Positions 25,842 to 34,800 of a stretch of 64,000 nt of DNA are shown here, piece by piece. Numbering within the stretch: position 1 is the stretch's first letter; each line of letters opens with the position of its first letter. The position numbers and the translations under genes were made by a program. The stretch comes from Fimbriimonadales bacterium (lineage in GTDB: Bacteria; Armatimonadota; Fimbriimonadia; Fimbriimonadales; GBS-DC), in NCBI GenBank assembly GCA_025998675.1, contig AP024673.1:2860562-2924561 (forward strand), given 5' to 3'. The notes beneath the pieces are model-generated. The model did not search any database, was not told the origin of the DNA, and saw nothing but the letters and a program-made list of their open reading frames with translations.

Positions 25842-25935
25842 CACAACGGGTTGGGAGAGGGGGACAAAGGGGGTGAGGGCTGCAGACAGCACTGATTTAC
25901 GAACTCTGATTGCGCAGTTGATATGATATCTAAAG
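25842..25935. repeat. Family B element, partial third unit
   Basis: It repeats GGGAGAGGGGGACAAAGGGGG-TGAGGGCTGCA and a decayed right end (GATTTACGAACTCTGA...GTTGATAT) directly after unit 2. It looks like an internal duplication of the right half. Confidence 0.65.
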
Positions 25936-26101
25936 CATCGATAGCACTCCTGTCAATCGCCCAGCTATCTTTCTTTCCAGTTGTTCGAGAGGATGATGGC
26001 GAGCGCGCTCAGGATAATCGTAACGCAAGCAAATACCGCCGCCCCCACAGCTACGCCCGTCGCCCCCAGACAAGACTATGAGATTCCATCGCATGCGCCT
26101 C
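25936..26101. other. Intergenic region with a possible tiny membrane peptide
   Basis: There is no clear gene. On the reverse strand a frame ending at about 25976 encodes a hydrophobic stretch (GAAVFACVTIILSALAII) and then SNNWKER. Its only start would be a GTG with no ribosome-binding site. It may be a decayed small membrane protein. Confidence 0.25.
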
Positions 26102-26977
26102 CTATTGCGGTTGGTTCATAGCCCGCAAAAACCGCCGCATCGCGTCGCGCCAGGGGGGCATCGGGGGCAGCCCTGCCCAGCGGAGTCGCCACGAGATGAG
26201 CGCGGAGTAGGCGGGACGCGGCGCGGGCGTCTGCCAGTGCGCCATCGGCAGCGGCGTCGGCGCAACTGAGAGCCCCGCCGCCTCCAGCAGCGCGCAGGCG
26301 AACTCATAGCGCGACACGGGCGGCGGGTTCGTCAGGTGATAGACGCCGTAGCACTCGGTCGGTATCAGCATCCGCAGCCACTCGGCGACATCGGCGACAT
26401 AGGTCGGCGAGCCAATCTGGTCGGCAATCACCGTTGGCGACTGACCCTGCCGCGCCCCCTCCAGCACGAACTGGGGGAAGGTCTTGCGTCCCACCCCGTA
26501 GAGCCACGCGACGCGGGCGATGTAGTGGCGCGGACACAACGCCTGCACCGCCTGTTCGCCCAGATACTTGGAGCGCCCGTAGACGCTGATGGGGTTGGGC
26601 GTGTCGTATTCATGGTAGGGCGCGCGCTTGACGCCGTCGAACACATAGTCGGTCGAGATATAGACGCACGCCGCGCCGATGCGCTGGCAGTTGGCGGCGA
26701 TAACCTCCGCGCCGAAGGCGTTCACCCGGTACGCCTCCTGCGGGTCGCGTTCGCAGGCGTCCACATGCGTCATTGCGGCGCAGTGAACCACCACCTCGGG
26801 TCGGAAGGCGTCAAACAGCGCGCGCGTCTGGTCGGGGTCTGTGATGTCCAGCGCGGCGTGCTGGCTGTCGGGCGTAAATGAGCGCGCCGCGCCCAGCGTC
26901 TGCCAGCCCGCTTCTCGAAACCGTCGCACGACCTCCGCGCCCAGCAAGCCGCTCGCGCCCGTAATCAGCGCCCGCAT
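26102..26977 (-). CDS. rmlD: dTDP-4-dehydrorhamnose reductase family protein
   Basis: The 291-residue short-chain dehydrogenase has MRALITGASGLLGAEVVRRF (NAD(P) binding), VVHCAAMTHVDACE, the VYISTDYVFDG motif with the catalytic Thr/Ser, and YGRSKYLGEQ with the Tyr-Lys pair. It would reduce dTDP-4-keto-L-rhamnose to dTDP-rhamnose for surface polysaccharide; rmlABC are not adjacent, so another NDP-sugar is possible. It starts three bases after the stop of uppP and is the last gene of the perM-like/uppP/rmlD operon. Confidence 0.88.
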   Translation of the reverse strand: MRALITGASGLLGAEVVRRFREAGWQTLGAARSFTPDSQHAALDITDPDQTRALFDAFRPEVVVHCAAMTHVDACERDPQEAYRVNAFGAEVIAANCQRIGAACVYISTDYVFDGVKRAPYHEYDTPNPISVYGRSKYLGEQAVQALCPRHYIARVAWLYGVGRKTFPQFVLEGARQGQSPTVIADQIGSPTYVADVAEWLRMLIPTECYGVYHLTNPPPVSRYEFACALLEAAGLSVAPTPLPMAHWQTPAPRPAYSALISWRLRWAGLPPMPPWRDAMRRFLRAMNQPQ

Positions 26978-26980
26978 CGG

Positions 26981-27796
26981 CTACCCCCAGAACACCTTGC
27001 CCAGCGTCGCCAGCCCAATCACGACGCGATAGACCACAAACGGCATCAGCGAGCGCGTGCGCAGGTAGCGTATCAGGAACGCGATACAGAGCCAGCCGAC
27101 CACCATCGCCGCCGCGCCGCCCGCCAGCATCGGCGCAATCATCTCCGCAGGTACGCCCCCCTTGAACAGATTGCGAAACGACCAGACCGCCGCGCCGAAG
27201 GTGATAGGCGTCGCCAGCAGGAACGAGAAGCGCGCCGCCGCCTCGCGCTGCAAGCCCAGCGTCAGCCCCGCAATCATCGTGATGCCCGACCGCGAGAAGC
27301 CCGGAATCAGCGCCAGCGACTGCGCCACGCCAATCAGCAGCGCGTCCACAATCCCCACCGACTCCAGCGCGCGCTCCTTGCGACCCAGCCGATCCACCAC
27401 CGCCATCAGCAGCCCCACGCCAATCAGCAGCCCCGCAATCAGCGCGTACTGCGCGCGGAACGACTCTTCAATTACATCCTCGAACAGCACGCCCACCAGC
27501 GCGGCGGGGATACAGCCGACGGCGATGCCCCACGCGAGCCGCTTGTCGATGGCGCGTTCGGGATCGTTGCTGAACGCCGCGCCCGCGATGCGAGTCAAAT
27601 CGCGCCAGAAGTAGACCACGATTGCCGTCAGCGTGCCCACATGCAACGCGACATCGAACACCAGCTCGGTCTGCGGGTCGCCAATCTCCCAGCCGAACCA
27701 GAAGCGCATCAGAATCAGGTGCGCCGAGCTGGAAATCGGCAGGAACTCGGTCAGCCCCTGCAGCACGCCCAACCAGATTGCCTGTAAAATATCCAT
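26981..27796 (-). CDS. uppP: Undecaprenyl-diphosphatase
   Basis: UppP (BacA) dephosphorylates undecaprenyl diphosphate to recycle the lipid carrier at the membrane. The 271-residue protein has about eight helices. Signature segments are GLTEFLPISSSAHLIL and LALIPGFSRSGITM, where the Glu and Ser/Arg residues form the active site. The ATG abuts the TAG of the upstream gene (TAGATG) and has an AGGAGGT site inside that gene. Confidence 0.95.
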   Translation of the reverse strand: MDILQAIWLGVLQGLTEFLPISSSAHLILMRFWFGWEIGDPQTELVFDVALHVGTLTAIVVYFWRDLTRIAGAAFSNDPERAIDKRLAWGIAVGCIPAALVGVLFEDVIEESFRAQYALIAGLLIGVGLLMAVVDRLGRKERALESVGIVDALLIGVAQSLALIPGFSRSGITMIAGLTLGLQREAAARFSFLLATPITFGAAVWSFRNLFKGGVPAEMIAPMLAGGAAAMVVGWLCIAFLIRYLRTRSLMPFVVYRVVIGLATLGKVFWG

Positions 27797-28975
27797 CTAT
27801 TGACCTCCTGTCCCGGTGCGCGGCGGGGCGTCCGCCGCCGCGGACACCAGCAGCCGATGCACTCTGGGGCGCGTCCGTGCGCGCCGCGATTGAGTCAGCA
27901 ACACATTGCGCACAATCACCGCCACAGGCACGCCGAAAAACATGCCCATCAGCCCGAAAAACTTGCCGCTAATCAACAGCACCACAATCACCAGCACGGG
28001 GTGCAAATCCACACGGTCGCCGATGATTTTGGGCATAATCATCTTGTGTTCTACCACGAACAGCGCGGTGATGAACAGCGTCAGCTTCAGCCCCAGCCCG
28101 ACGCCGCCCTGAATCAGCCCGATCAGCACAATCGGCGCGCCCGCAATCGCGGGTCCAATCACGGGGATGGCGCGGGCAATCCCGGCGAACATTGCGAGCG
28201 TCGCCGCATAGCGCACGCCCATCAGTTGCAGCCCGACCCATGTCGCTACGCCTGCAATCACGCCCAGAATCAGCTGCGCCGCGAGGTAGCCGCGCATCAC
28301 GCGATTGGTCTCCTGCATCAGCGTCAGCGTCAGGCGCACATAGCGCGGCGGCGTCCAGCGCAGCGTCTCCCGCTTGAGCCGATGCGAATCGAACAGCAGG
28401 TAGAACACAATCACGGGAATCAGGAACAGCTCCACCAGCAGGTTAATCAGCTGCCCCGTTTGCTGGAGCGCGCCCTGCAGGGTCGCCTGCAGGTCTTCGG
28501 TCGTGCGGTTGAGTGAGCGCAGGAGCGACTCGCGCTGGGCGTCCAGCCACTGCTGCGCCTGCGGGGTCAGGCTCTCGTACCAGGCGTTGTAGGCGGCTTG
28601 CCAGTCGGCGGCGGTTGCGCTGATGCGTTCCTGATAGCGGGGCAAATCGCGCAGGAAGTCGCGCGCTTCGTTCACGAACGGCGTGAGGAACGCCGCCGTC
28701 GCCCCAATCACCAGCGCCAGAAAGCCCAGCGTCACGCCCAGGCTCACCACCCCGCGCCACGCCAGCGCGCTCACCCAGCGCGGGCGACGATTCGACAGCC
28801 AGTCCACCAGCGGGATGAGCAGGTAGGCAATCGCGCCGCAGACGAACATCAGGCTAATCACATGGCGCACGGACCAGACCACATAGAGCGCGAGCGCCGC
28901 CAGCGCCAGCGTTGCAAGCAGCCACAGGAACCGCGACGCCCAGTCGCCTGTCGGGGATGCCGTTCTCCGCTCCAT
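27797..28975 (-). CDS. AI-2E family transporter (PerM/YdiK-like)
   Basis: This 392-residue membrane protein belongs to the AI-2E exporter/PerM superfamily. It has about eight helices with a large soluble insertion (about residues 95-190), then the typical LFIPVIVFYLLFD-like and YLAAQLILGVIAG segments, GVRYAATLAMFAGIARAIPVIGP and the final IGDRVDLHPVLVIVVLL. A TATAAT box is at 28989-28994 on the reverse strand, 13 bases before the ATG. It leads a three-gene operon with uppP and rmlD. The substrate is unknown. Confidence 0.88.
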   Translation of the reverse strand: MERRTASPTGDWASRFLWLLATLALAALALYVVWSVRHVISLMFVCGAIAYLLIPLVDWLSNRRPRWVSALAWRGVVSLGVTLGFLALVIGATAAFLTPFVNEARDFLRDLPRYQERISATAADWQAAYNAWYESLTPQAQQWLDAQRESLLRSLNRTTEDLQATLQGALQQTGQLINLLVELFLIPVIVFYLLFDSHRLKRETLRWTPPRYVRLTLTLMQETNRVMRGYLAAQLILGVIAGVATWVGLQLMGVRYAATLAMFAGIARAIPVIGPAIAGAPIVLIGLIQGGVGLGLKLTLFITALFVVEHKMIMPKIIGDRVDLHPVLVIVVLLISGKFFGLMGMFFGVPVAVIVRNVLLTQSRRARTRPRVHRLLVSAAADAPPRTGTGGQ

Positions 28976-28989
28976 CCTGTCGGGGGGGA

Positions 28990-29892
28990 TTATACCTGCT
29001 GGATCTGGAGTATCTGGAGCAACACAACCGTGATATTATCGCGTCCGCCGTTGGCGAGCGCGCGATCCATCAGCCGCCACGCGGCGCGGGTCGGCGGCTC
29101 GGCGCGCAGAATCGCCTCAATCTCCGAATCGTCCACCATATCGGTCAGCCCATCGGAGCAGAGCAGGTACAAATCGCCTTCCTGCAGGGGGAAGGTTTCG
29201 ATGTCTGGCTCCAGCGGCTCCGTCGGGTCGGCGACGCCCACCGCCTGGCGAATCACATTCCGATGGGGGTGATACTTCGCCTGTTCCGGGGTCAGGATGC
29301 CCTGCTCGATGAGGCGCGCGACGAGCGTATGGTCGCGCGAGAGCGGTTCGAACACGCCGTCGCGCAGGCGGTAGCAGCGGCTGTCGCCCACATGCGCGAG
29401 GATTCCCTCGTCCTGCTTGAGGATGAGCGCGGTGAGCGTTGTGCCCATGCCGTAGCGGGAGGGGATTTTGCTCGCCATCTCGGCGATGTAGTGATGCGCT
29501 TGCAGCACGGCGTTGCGCGCCGCCTCCTGCGCCGCGCCCCCCATATGATAGTAGGCGTGCAGGAACTGCTTGGCAGCCAGCTCGCTGGCGATTTGCCCTG
29601 CGTTGTGCCCGCCCATCCCGTCGCACACCAGATAGACGCTGCCGCGCGCCGCCAGCGCCGCCGCTTCGTCTGGCTCGTAGAAGTCGAACTTGTCCTCGTT
29701 GTTCTCGCGGGCATGTCCGATTTCGGAGCGGGCGACGAATTTGACGCGCGGGACGATGCGCAACGGCTCTTCGGGGAGCGCGCCGCCCAACTCGTCCGCG
29801 CTGAACTCGGCGGTAATCTCCTGCATGGGCGTGTGCGTTCGCGGTTCGGCGTCGCTTTCCTGCCTACGCGCCCAGAATCTCCTGAATAACAT
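28990..29892 (-). CDS. PP2C-family protein serine/threonine phosphatase
   Basis: The 300-residue PPM phosphatase has all the metal-binding motifs: SEIGHARENNEDKF, VYLVCDGMGGHNAG, GMGTTLTALIL, AHVGDSRCYRLRDG, LLCSDGLTDMVDD and GGRDNITVVLL. Such enzymes counteract Hanks-type Ser/Thr kinases, but none is in this window. The first 45 residues are an extra hydrophilic tail. The gene start overlaps the end of the preceding gene by 29 bases, so it belongs to the rhodanese/rng operon. Confidence 0.93.
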   Translation of the reverse strand: MLFRRFWARRQESDAEPRTHTPMQEITAEFSADELGGALPEEPLRIVPRVKFVARSEIGHARENNEDKFDFYEPDEAAALAARGSVYLVCDGMGGHNAGQIASELAAKQFLHAYYHMGGAAQEAARNAVLQAHHYIAEMASKIPSRYGMGTTLTALILKQDEGILAHVGDSRCYRLRDGVFEPLSRDHTLVARLIEQGILTPEQAKYHPHRNVIRQAVGVADPTEPLEPDIETFPLQEGDLYLLCSDGLTDMVDDSEIEAILRAEPPTRAAWRLMDRALANGGRDNITVVLLQILQIQQV

Positions 29893-30496
29893 CGTTCAGC
29901 TCGCCCTGCAGTCGGTTCAGCCAGCCCGCCACATCGCCCACAATCGCGTCCAGCGACTGCACGGTCTGCTGCGAGCCTGCGTTGAACTGAATGAAAAAGT
30001 AGGCAGGGTCGCTGAAGAGCGGCTCGATGCGCAAATCGCAGATGTAGGGCAGCTCTTCGAAGGTGATGCGCAGTCCCAGTCCGCGCAAGCCGGGGAAGTA
30101 GCCGCGCAGGGTGTTCGGCGGGATGGGCGTGAAGGCTTCCACCGTGCGCTCGAACGCCGAGCCGTTCGCATCCTGATGCGCGATAACCTGCAGAATCATT
30201 GGGAAGCGGTCTTCCAGCAGCAGCGTATCGCGCACCGCGCCGAGCAGGTTCTCCACACGCGACGCCGAGAACTGCGCGGGCATCCCGTCGCTGGTGTATT
30301 GAATCTGGCTCTCGTTCAAAAAGACCGCCTCGCGCGTCATCGGGTTCACCAGCGCGAGCGCGCCCGCGATGGGCACTGGCTGCGGGTTGAAGCCCTCGCC
30401 AATCGCGTCCATAATCCGCATGCGCCGCACATCGTTCAACGGACCGACGGGCGCGTTCAGGTTCAGCTGAATCTGTCGAAACTCCATTAGGCTCAT
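29864..30496 (-). CDS. Hypothetical protein between rng and the PP2C gene
   Basis: This is a 210-residue soluble protein without signal peptide or recognised domain. I chose ATG 30496 (MSLMEFRQIQLN) because GGAGA lies nine bases upstream. The frame upstream would overlap the rng stop. It overlaps the phosphatase gene by 29 bases. The context (rng upstream, PP2C downstream) gives no clear clue. It may be a forkhead-unrelated partner of the phosphatase or an orphan. Confidence 0.7.
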   Translation of the reverse strand: MSLMEFRQIQLNLNAPVGPLNDVRRMRIMDAIGEGFNPQPVPIAGALALVNPMTREAVFLNESQIQYTSDGMPAQFSASRVENLLGAVRDTLLLEDRFPMILQVIAHQDANGSAFERTVEAFTPIPPNTLRGYFPGLRGLGLRITFEELPYICDLRIEPLFSDPAYFFIQFNAGSQQTVQSLDAIVGDVAGWLNRLQGELNDVIQEILGA

Positions 30497-30518
30497 AGTC
30501 GGCGTCTCCAAAAAGATG

Positions 30519-32255
30519 TTATACAACTTCCGATTTTTTCAGTTTGCCTTCGTAGACAGGCTCGGCGAAGGCGAACGAGCGGCGCGCCTCGCTGATTTTG
30601 ACCTTCGTGATGGGGCGCATCGGCGGCTCGTTCTCCCACAGAATCAGATACCCGTCTTTCGTGAAGGCGACTTTGGCGTCCTCGTCGATGGCGGAGGGCG
30701 TCAGCTGGCACTCGACCACCTGCAGCAGCTTGTAGGGCAGGTGCTGGCGCTTGAGCGTTTCGAGCGCGCCGCCCTGAATGCGATACTCGTCGATGGGCAG
30801 CTCAGGTCGCGCGCGTGCGAACAGCCCCACCTCCAGCTGATGCTCCAGCAGGTCGATGTTCACGCCGTCCTCACCGACGAGGTGTTCAATCACGCTGGGG
30901 TGCGCCTCAATCAGGTAGGCTTCCACCTGCTCTTTGAGGGCGCGCGCGGCGAGGTCGCGCTCGATCCACAGGCTCACGGTATCAGGCGCGGGGATGCGCC
31001 CGCGTCCATGGCAGGTCGGGCAGGGGCGCGTGAGGCTCTCGGTCACCGACTCGCCCGTGCGCTTGCGCGTCAGCTCCACCAGCCCCAGCGAGCTGATACG
31101 CCCGATTCGGAAGCGGGCGCGGTCGCGTTTGAGCGTGCGCTGCAACGCCTGCATCACCAGCCGATGGTCGCTCTTGCGTCCCATATCGATGAAGTCCACC
31201 ACAATAATCCCGCCGATGTCGCGCAGGCGCAACTGGCGACACACCTCTTCCACCGCCTCGAGGTTCGTTTTGAGAATCGTCTCCGCCAGCGAGGTCTTGC
31301 CCGTGAACTTGCCCGTGTTCACATCAATGGCGGTGAAGGCTTCCGTCTCATCGATGGTCAGGTAGCCGCCCGACTTGAGCCACACCTTGCGGCGCATCAG
31401 GCGCTCCATCTCCTTCTCGATGTTGAAGTGTTCGAACATCGGGGTCGTTTTGTCGTAGAGCATCACGCGCGTGCGCAGCGCGGGGGCAATCACCTTCAGC
31501 ACTTCATGCACCTTTTCGTACTCTTCGGGGTCGTCGATCCACAGGCGGTCGACTTCCGAGGAGAACACATCGCGCAGCACGCGGTAGAGCAGGGTCGCGT
31601 CGCGATGCACCAGCGCCGGCGCGTGCGCCCCCTCAATATTCTCGCGAATCTGTTGCCAGAGCTGGGTCAGGTACTCGATGTCCTGCCCAATCTCTTTCTC
31701 GGTTTTGCCTTCCGATTCGGTGCGCAGGATGAGCCCGAAGCCTGGGGGGTGCAGTTTCTGTCCGATCTGGCGCAGGCGTTCGCGTTCGGCGCGGTCTTCG
31801 ATTTTGCGCGAGACGCCGAGCGCGCCTCCGTCAGGCATCAGCACCACATAGCGTCCGGGCAGGGTGATTCGGGTCGTGACGCGCGCGCCTTTCGTGCCGC
31901 GCGGCGCCTTGACCACCTGCACCAGTATCTCCTGCCCGATTTTGAGCAGCTCGCCGATGTTGCGCTTGCGCAGTTCGGAGCGTTTCGGGGTCGGGGCTGG
32001 TTCGTCGGCGTCGCCCGCTTCAGGCAGGATGTCGCCCACATACAGAAAGGCGTTGCGCTCCAGCCCGATGTTCACGAACGCCGCGTCCATGCCGGGCAGC
32101 ACATTCTGCACCAGCCCCTTGTAGATATTGCCCACCACGCGCTCGCCCCGCTCGAAGCGCAGCTCCATCAGCTGCCCGTTCTCCAGCACGGCGATTCGCG
32201 TCTCGCGGGGCGAGACATTCACCAGAATCTCGCGAATAACTTTGTCGTTAGCGAT
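30519..32255 (-). CDS. rng: Ribonuclease G/E with probable ATC start codon
   Basis: The 578-residue endoribonuclease acts in 5S/16S rRNA maturation and mRNA decay. Homology begins at ANDKVIREILVNVSPRETRIAVL, which precedes any ATG or GTG in the frame. The order is an S1 domain (about residues 40-125), the catalytic FTAIDVNTGKFTG and DIGGIIVVDFIDM with the metal-binding Asp residues, and the zinc-link CPTCHGRGR. An AGGAGGTG site (32260-32267) is correctly spaced only for the ATC codon at 32253-32255. Starting at the first in-frame GTG (32222) would lose 11 conserved residues. It follows the rhodanese gene by 21 bases. There is no RNase E-type C-terminal scaffold. Confidence 0.93.
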   Translation of the reverse strand: MANDKVIREILVNVSPRETRIAVLENGQLMELRFERGERVVGNIYKGLVQNVLPGMDAAFVNIGLERNAFLYVGDILPEAGDADEPAPTPKRSELRKRNIGELLKIGQEILVQVVKAPRGTKGARVTTRITLPGRYVVLMPDGGALGVSRKIEDRAERERLRQIGQKLHPPGFGLILRTESEGKTEKEIGQDIEYLTQLWQQIRENIEGAHAPALVHRDATLLYRVLRDVFSSEVDRLWIDDPEEYEKVHEVLKVIAPALRTRVMLYDKTTPMFEHFNIEKEMERLMRRKVWLKSGGYLTIDETEAFTAIDVNTGKFTGKTSLAETILKTNLEAVEEVCRQLRLRDIGGIIVVDFIDMGRKSDHRLVMQALQRTLKRDRARFRIGRISSLGLVELTRKRTGESVTESLTRPCPTCHGRGRIPAPDTVSLWIERDLAARALKEQVEAYLIEAHPSVIEHLVGEDGVNIDLLEHQLEVGLFARARPELPIDEYRIQGGALETLKRQHLPYKLLQVVECQLTPSAIDEDAKVAFTKDGYLILWENEPPMRPITKVKISEARRSFAFAEPVYEGKLKKSEVV

Positions 32256-32267
32256 GGGACACCTCCT
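32253..32267 (-). promoter_or_regulatory. Ribosome-binding site and ATC initiation codon of rng
   Basis: Read on the reverse strand this is AGGAGGTG, then TCCC, then ATC GCT AAC. The spacing is optimal for ATC and no ATG, GTG or TTG lies in range in this frame. Rare initiators of this kind (AUU in infC) are used for autoregulation in other bacteria. Confidence 0.6.
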
Positions 32268-32276
32268 GTACCTGTT

Positions 32277-33152
32277 TCATCCCTGCGGGCAGGGCGCGAG
32301 TTGCTCGCCGCCGTGCGTCTGGGTAGGCGCGTCGCGTTCAATCGGCGCGGCGACCATGTTGCCCCACTCGGTCCAGCTCCCGTCGTAGTTGCGCACATGC
32401 GGGTAGCCCAGCAGGTACTTCAGCACGAACCATGTGTGCGACGACCGCTCGCCGATGCGGCAGTAGGCAACCACCTGCTTGTCGGGGGTGATTCCCTGCG
32501 CCTCGTAAAGCGCGCGCAGTTCTTCGGGCGATTTGAAAGTGCCGTCCTCGCGCACGGCTTGCGCCCACGGGATGTTGCGTGCGCCTGGAATGTGCCCGCC
32601 GCGCTGCGCGGTCTCCATCATGCCCGGCGGCGCAATCAGCTCGCCCGTGTATTCCTGTGGGGAGCGCACATCGACCAGCGCGAACTCCGGCTTGTGCAGG
32701 CTCTCCAGCACCTGCGGGAAGAACGCCCGCAGCGACATGTCGGGATCCTTCGCGCGGTACTGGGTCGGCGGGTAGCTGGGAACCTCCGTCGTGGTGGGGC
32801 GTCCCTCCGCCAGCCACTTCTTGCGCCCGCCGTCCATGATGCGCACATCCTCATGACCATACACTTTCAGCACCCAGAACGCGTAGGCGGCGAACCAGTT
32901 GTTGTTGTCGCCGTACAGCACAATCGTATGTGCGTCGCTGACGCCCAGCCCGCCCAGAATCGACTCCAGTCGCTCTCGGGACGGGATGTCGCGTCGGATG
33001 GGGTCTTGCAGCTGTGTCTGCCAGTTCAGTCCAATTGCGCCCGGAATATGCCCTTGTTCATACGCCGTTGTGTCCACATCCACCTCAATCAGGCGAATAT
33101 TCGGATTGCTCAGATTCTCCTGTACCCAGTCGGTCGAAACGAGAACACTCAT
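32277..33152 (-). CDS. Two-domain thiosulfate/3-mercaptopyruvate sulfurtransferase
   Basis: The 291-residue protein has tandem rhodanese domains. The N-terminal domain (about 1-135) is inactive and carries [10 protein letters not shown] and the IMDGGRKKW linker. The C-terminal one (about 155-275) has [23 protein letters not shown] and the active loop [12 protein letters not shown] with the catalytic Cys. It moves sulfane sulfur to cyanide or thiol acceptors. A TACAAT box and a GGAGG site precede the ATG. It heads the operon with rng and lies back to back with purM. Confidence 0.93.
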   Translation of the reverse strand: MSVLVSTDWVQENLSNPNIRLIEVDVDTTAYEQGHIPGAIGLNWQTQLQDPIRRDIPSRERLESILGGLGVSDAHTIVLYGDNNNWFAAYAFWVLKVYGHEDVRIMDGGRKKWLAEGRPTTTEVPSYPPTQYRAKDPDMSLRAFFPQVLESLHKPEFALVDVRSPQEYTGELIAPPGMMETAQRGGHIPGARNIPWAQAVREDGTFKSPEELRALYEAQGITPDKQVVAYCRIGERSSHTWFVLKYLLGYPHVRNYDGSWTEWGNMVAAPIERDAPTQTHGGEQLAPCPQG

Positions 33153-33186
33153 AGGGACACCTCCGTATCAATTGTACCCGCTGGGG

Positions 33187-33192
33187 TATACT
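33187..33192 (+). promoter_or_regulatory. -10 box of leaderless purM
   Basis: GGGGTATACTCGCGCT-ATG has TATACT six bases before the start. This settles the purM start at 33199, because the longer upstream frame would read through the promoter and into the rhodanese gene. Confidence 0.7.
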
Positions 33193-33198
33193 CGCGCT

Positions 33199-34233
33199 AT
33201 GCCTGAAGCGTTCACCTATCGGGATGCGGGCGTGGACATCGATGCGATGAACCGCGCGCTGGAGTCGATCAAGGAGAGCGTCCATCGCACCTTCACCCCT
33301 GCGGTGCTGTCGCAGATGGGGTCGTTCGGGGGGATGATGGCGCTGGATGTGAGCGGCTATCGGCAACCTGTGCTGGCGGCAAGCATCGATGGGGTGGGCA
33401 CGAAGGTGCGCGTCGCGCGGATGATGAACCAGTATCGTGTGCTGGGGCACGATCTGGTGGCGCATGGGGTGAACGACTTGCTGGTGCAGGCAGCCAAGCC
33501 GCTCTTCTTTCTGGACTATCTGGCGATGTCCCGGCTGGAGCCGCAGGTGCTGCAGGAGGTCGTCGAGGGCGCGTCGGAGTTGTGCCTGCAGCTGGGAATC
33601 GTGTTGCTGGGCGGCGAGACAGCGGAGATGCCCGATGTGTACCTGCCCGGCGAGGTGGATGTCGCCGGGTGTATCGTGGGGCTTGCCGAGTTTCAGCAAA
33701 TCCCGACGCCCAGCCGCGTGGAGGTCGGCGACGCGGTGATAGGCATCGCTTCCAACGGGCTGCACACGAACGGCTACACGCTGGCGCGGCGCGTCTTCTT
33801 CGAGATTGCCAACATGCGGCTGGACGAGCCGCTGCCTGAAATGGGCATGACGCTGGGTGAGGCGCTGCTGCTGCCCCATCGCCCGTACCTGAACGCAGTG
33901 CTGCCGTTGCTGGAGACCGATGTGATTCACGGCATGGCGCATATCACGGGCGGGGGCTTCTACGACAATATCCCGCGCGCGTTGCCGAGCGACATGCGCG
34001 TGGTGATTGACCGCCGCAGCTGGGAGACGCCGCCGCTGTTCGCGCTGATCCAGCAGCTGGGCAATGTGCCCGACGCCGAGATGTTCCGCGTGTTCAATAT
34101 GGGCGTCGGCTATGTGTTGATTGTGGCGCGCGAGCGGGCGCAGGATGTGCTGACCAGCCTGCAGATTTCGGGCGAGCAAGCGTGGCTGATTGGCGAGGTG
34201 CAGCGCGGCTCGCGCGAGGTGCAGATTATCTGA
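33199..34233 (+). CDS. purM: Phosphoribosylformylglycinamidine cyclo-ligase
   Basis: PurM (AIR synthetase) closes the imidazole ring in step five of purine synthesis. The 344-residue protein begins MPEAFTYRDAGVDIDAMNRA and shows ASIDGVGTKVRVARM, the Asp-rich LVAHGVNDLLVQAAKPLFFLDY, GGETAEMPDVYLPGEVDVAG, IGIASNGLHTNGYTLAR and HITGGGFYDNIPR, all standard. A leaderless start at 33199 is supported by the -10 box. Its TGA overlaps the ATG of the PAP2 gene. Confidence 0.96.
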   Translation: MPEAFTYRDAGVDIDAMNRALESIKESVHRTFTPAVLSQMGSFGGMMALDVSGYRQPVLAASIDGVGTKVRVARMMNQYRVLGHDLVAHGVNDLLVQAAKPLFFLDYLAMSRLEPQVLQEVVEGASELCLQLGIVLLGGETAEMPDVYLPGEVDVAGCIVGLAEFQQIPTPSRVEVGDAVIGIASNGLHTNGYTLARRVFFEIANMRLDEPLPEMGMTLGEALLLPHRPYLNAVLPLLETDVIHGMAHITGGGFYDNIPRALPSDMRVVIDRRSWETPPLFALIQQLGNVPDAEMFRVFNMGVGYVLIVARERAQDVLTSLQISGEQAWLIGEVQRGSREVQII

Positions 34234-34793
34234 TGCAGGAGCTGGATACGCGCCTGTTCTATTGGATTTTCGAGGGCTGGCGGGCGGACTGGCTCACGCC
34301 GGTCATGGTTTTTTTCTCGGACGCGCTAAAGACGCTGCCAGGGCGGATTGGCGCGGTGCTGCTGTGGGGCTACCTGCTGTGGCGCGGGGGCAAATCGCGC
34401 GCGTTCGCCCTGTGGCTGATTCCCGTGCTGATTCTGACCAACGAGACCTGCGACTTTCTGAAGGCGTGGGTGGGGCGCGAGCGTCCGTGCGTCGCTTTGC
34501 CGATTGAAGCCATCACGGGCAAGCTCACTTCGGGTTCGTTTCCGTCGGCGCACGCCGCCAACATGGGCGCGCTGGTGGGCACAGCGACCGCCGTGTGGGG
34601 GCGTCGCGCGCTGCTGTATCTGTTCTGGCTGCCGCTGGTGGTGGGGCTGTCGCGTATCTATGTGGGCGTGCATTACCCGTCGGATGTGCTGGCGGGCTGG
34701 ACGCTGGGCGGGCTGTACGGTTGGGGCGGGGTACGCCTTGTGCTCTGGGCGTGGCGTGCGCGGCGCGCGCGGAGGGCAGAAGAGGAGGTATAA
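34233..34793 (+). CDS. PAP2-family membrane phosphatase
   Basis: The 186-residue membrane protein carries the three-part acid phosphatase motif: KAWVGRERPC (KX6RP), GSFPSAHAANMG (PSGH-like with catalytic His) and SRIYVGVHYPSDVLAG (SRX5HX3D). About five helices are present. It probably dephosphorylates a lipid pyrophosphate such as undecaprenyl- or phosphatidylglycerol-phosphate in the envelope. The start overlaps the purM stop (TGATG), so the two are coupled, although their pathways are unrelated. Confidence 0.9.
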   Translation: MQELDTRLFYWIFEGWRADWLTPVMVFFSDALKTLPGRIGAVLLWGYLLWRGGKSRAFALWLIPVLILTNETCDFLKAWVGRERPCVALPIEAITGKLTSGSFPSAHAANMGALVGTATAVWGRRALLYLFWLPLVVGLSRIYVGVHYPSDVLAGWTLGGLYGWGGVRLVLWAWRARRARRAEEEV

Positions 34794-34794
34794 T
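34789..34794 (+). promoter_or_regulatory. -10 box before the small membrane protein genes
   Basis: GAGGTATAATGCTATT-ATG has a perfect TATAAT six bases before the ATG at 34801. It overlaps the end of the PAP2 gene. Confidence 0.65.
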
Positions 34795-34800
34795 GCTATT

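Noticed and set aside
32899-33198. A longer purM starting at 32899
   Set aside because: The extra 100 residues are antisense to the rhodanese gene, and the purM promoter sits directly before 33199.
30516-33206. An 896-codon open frame on the plus strand
   Set aside because: It lies opposite RNase G and the rhodanese gene, both with convincing motifs. The composition is that of a GC-rich antisense shadow.
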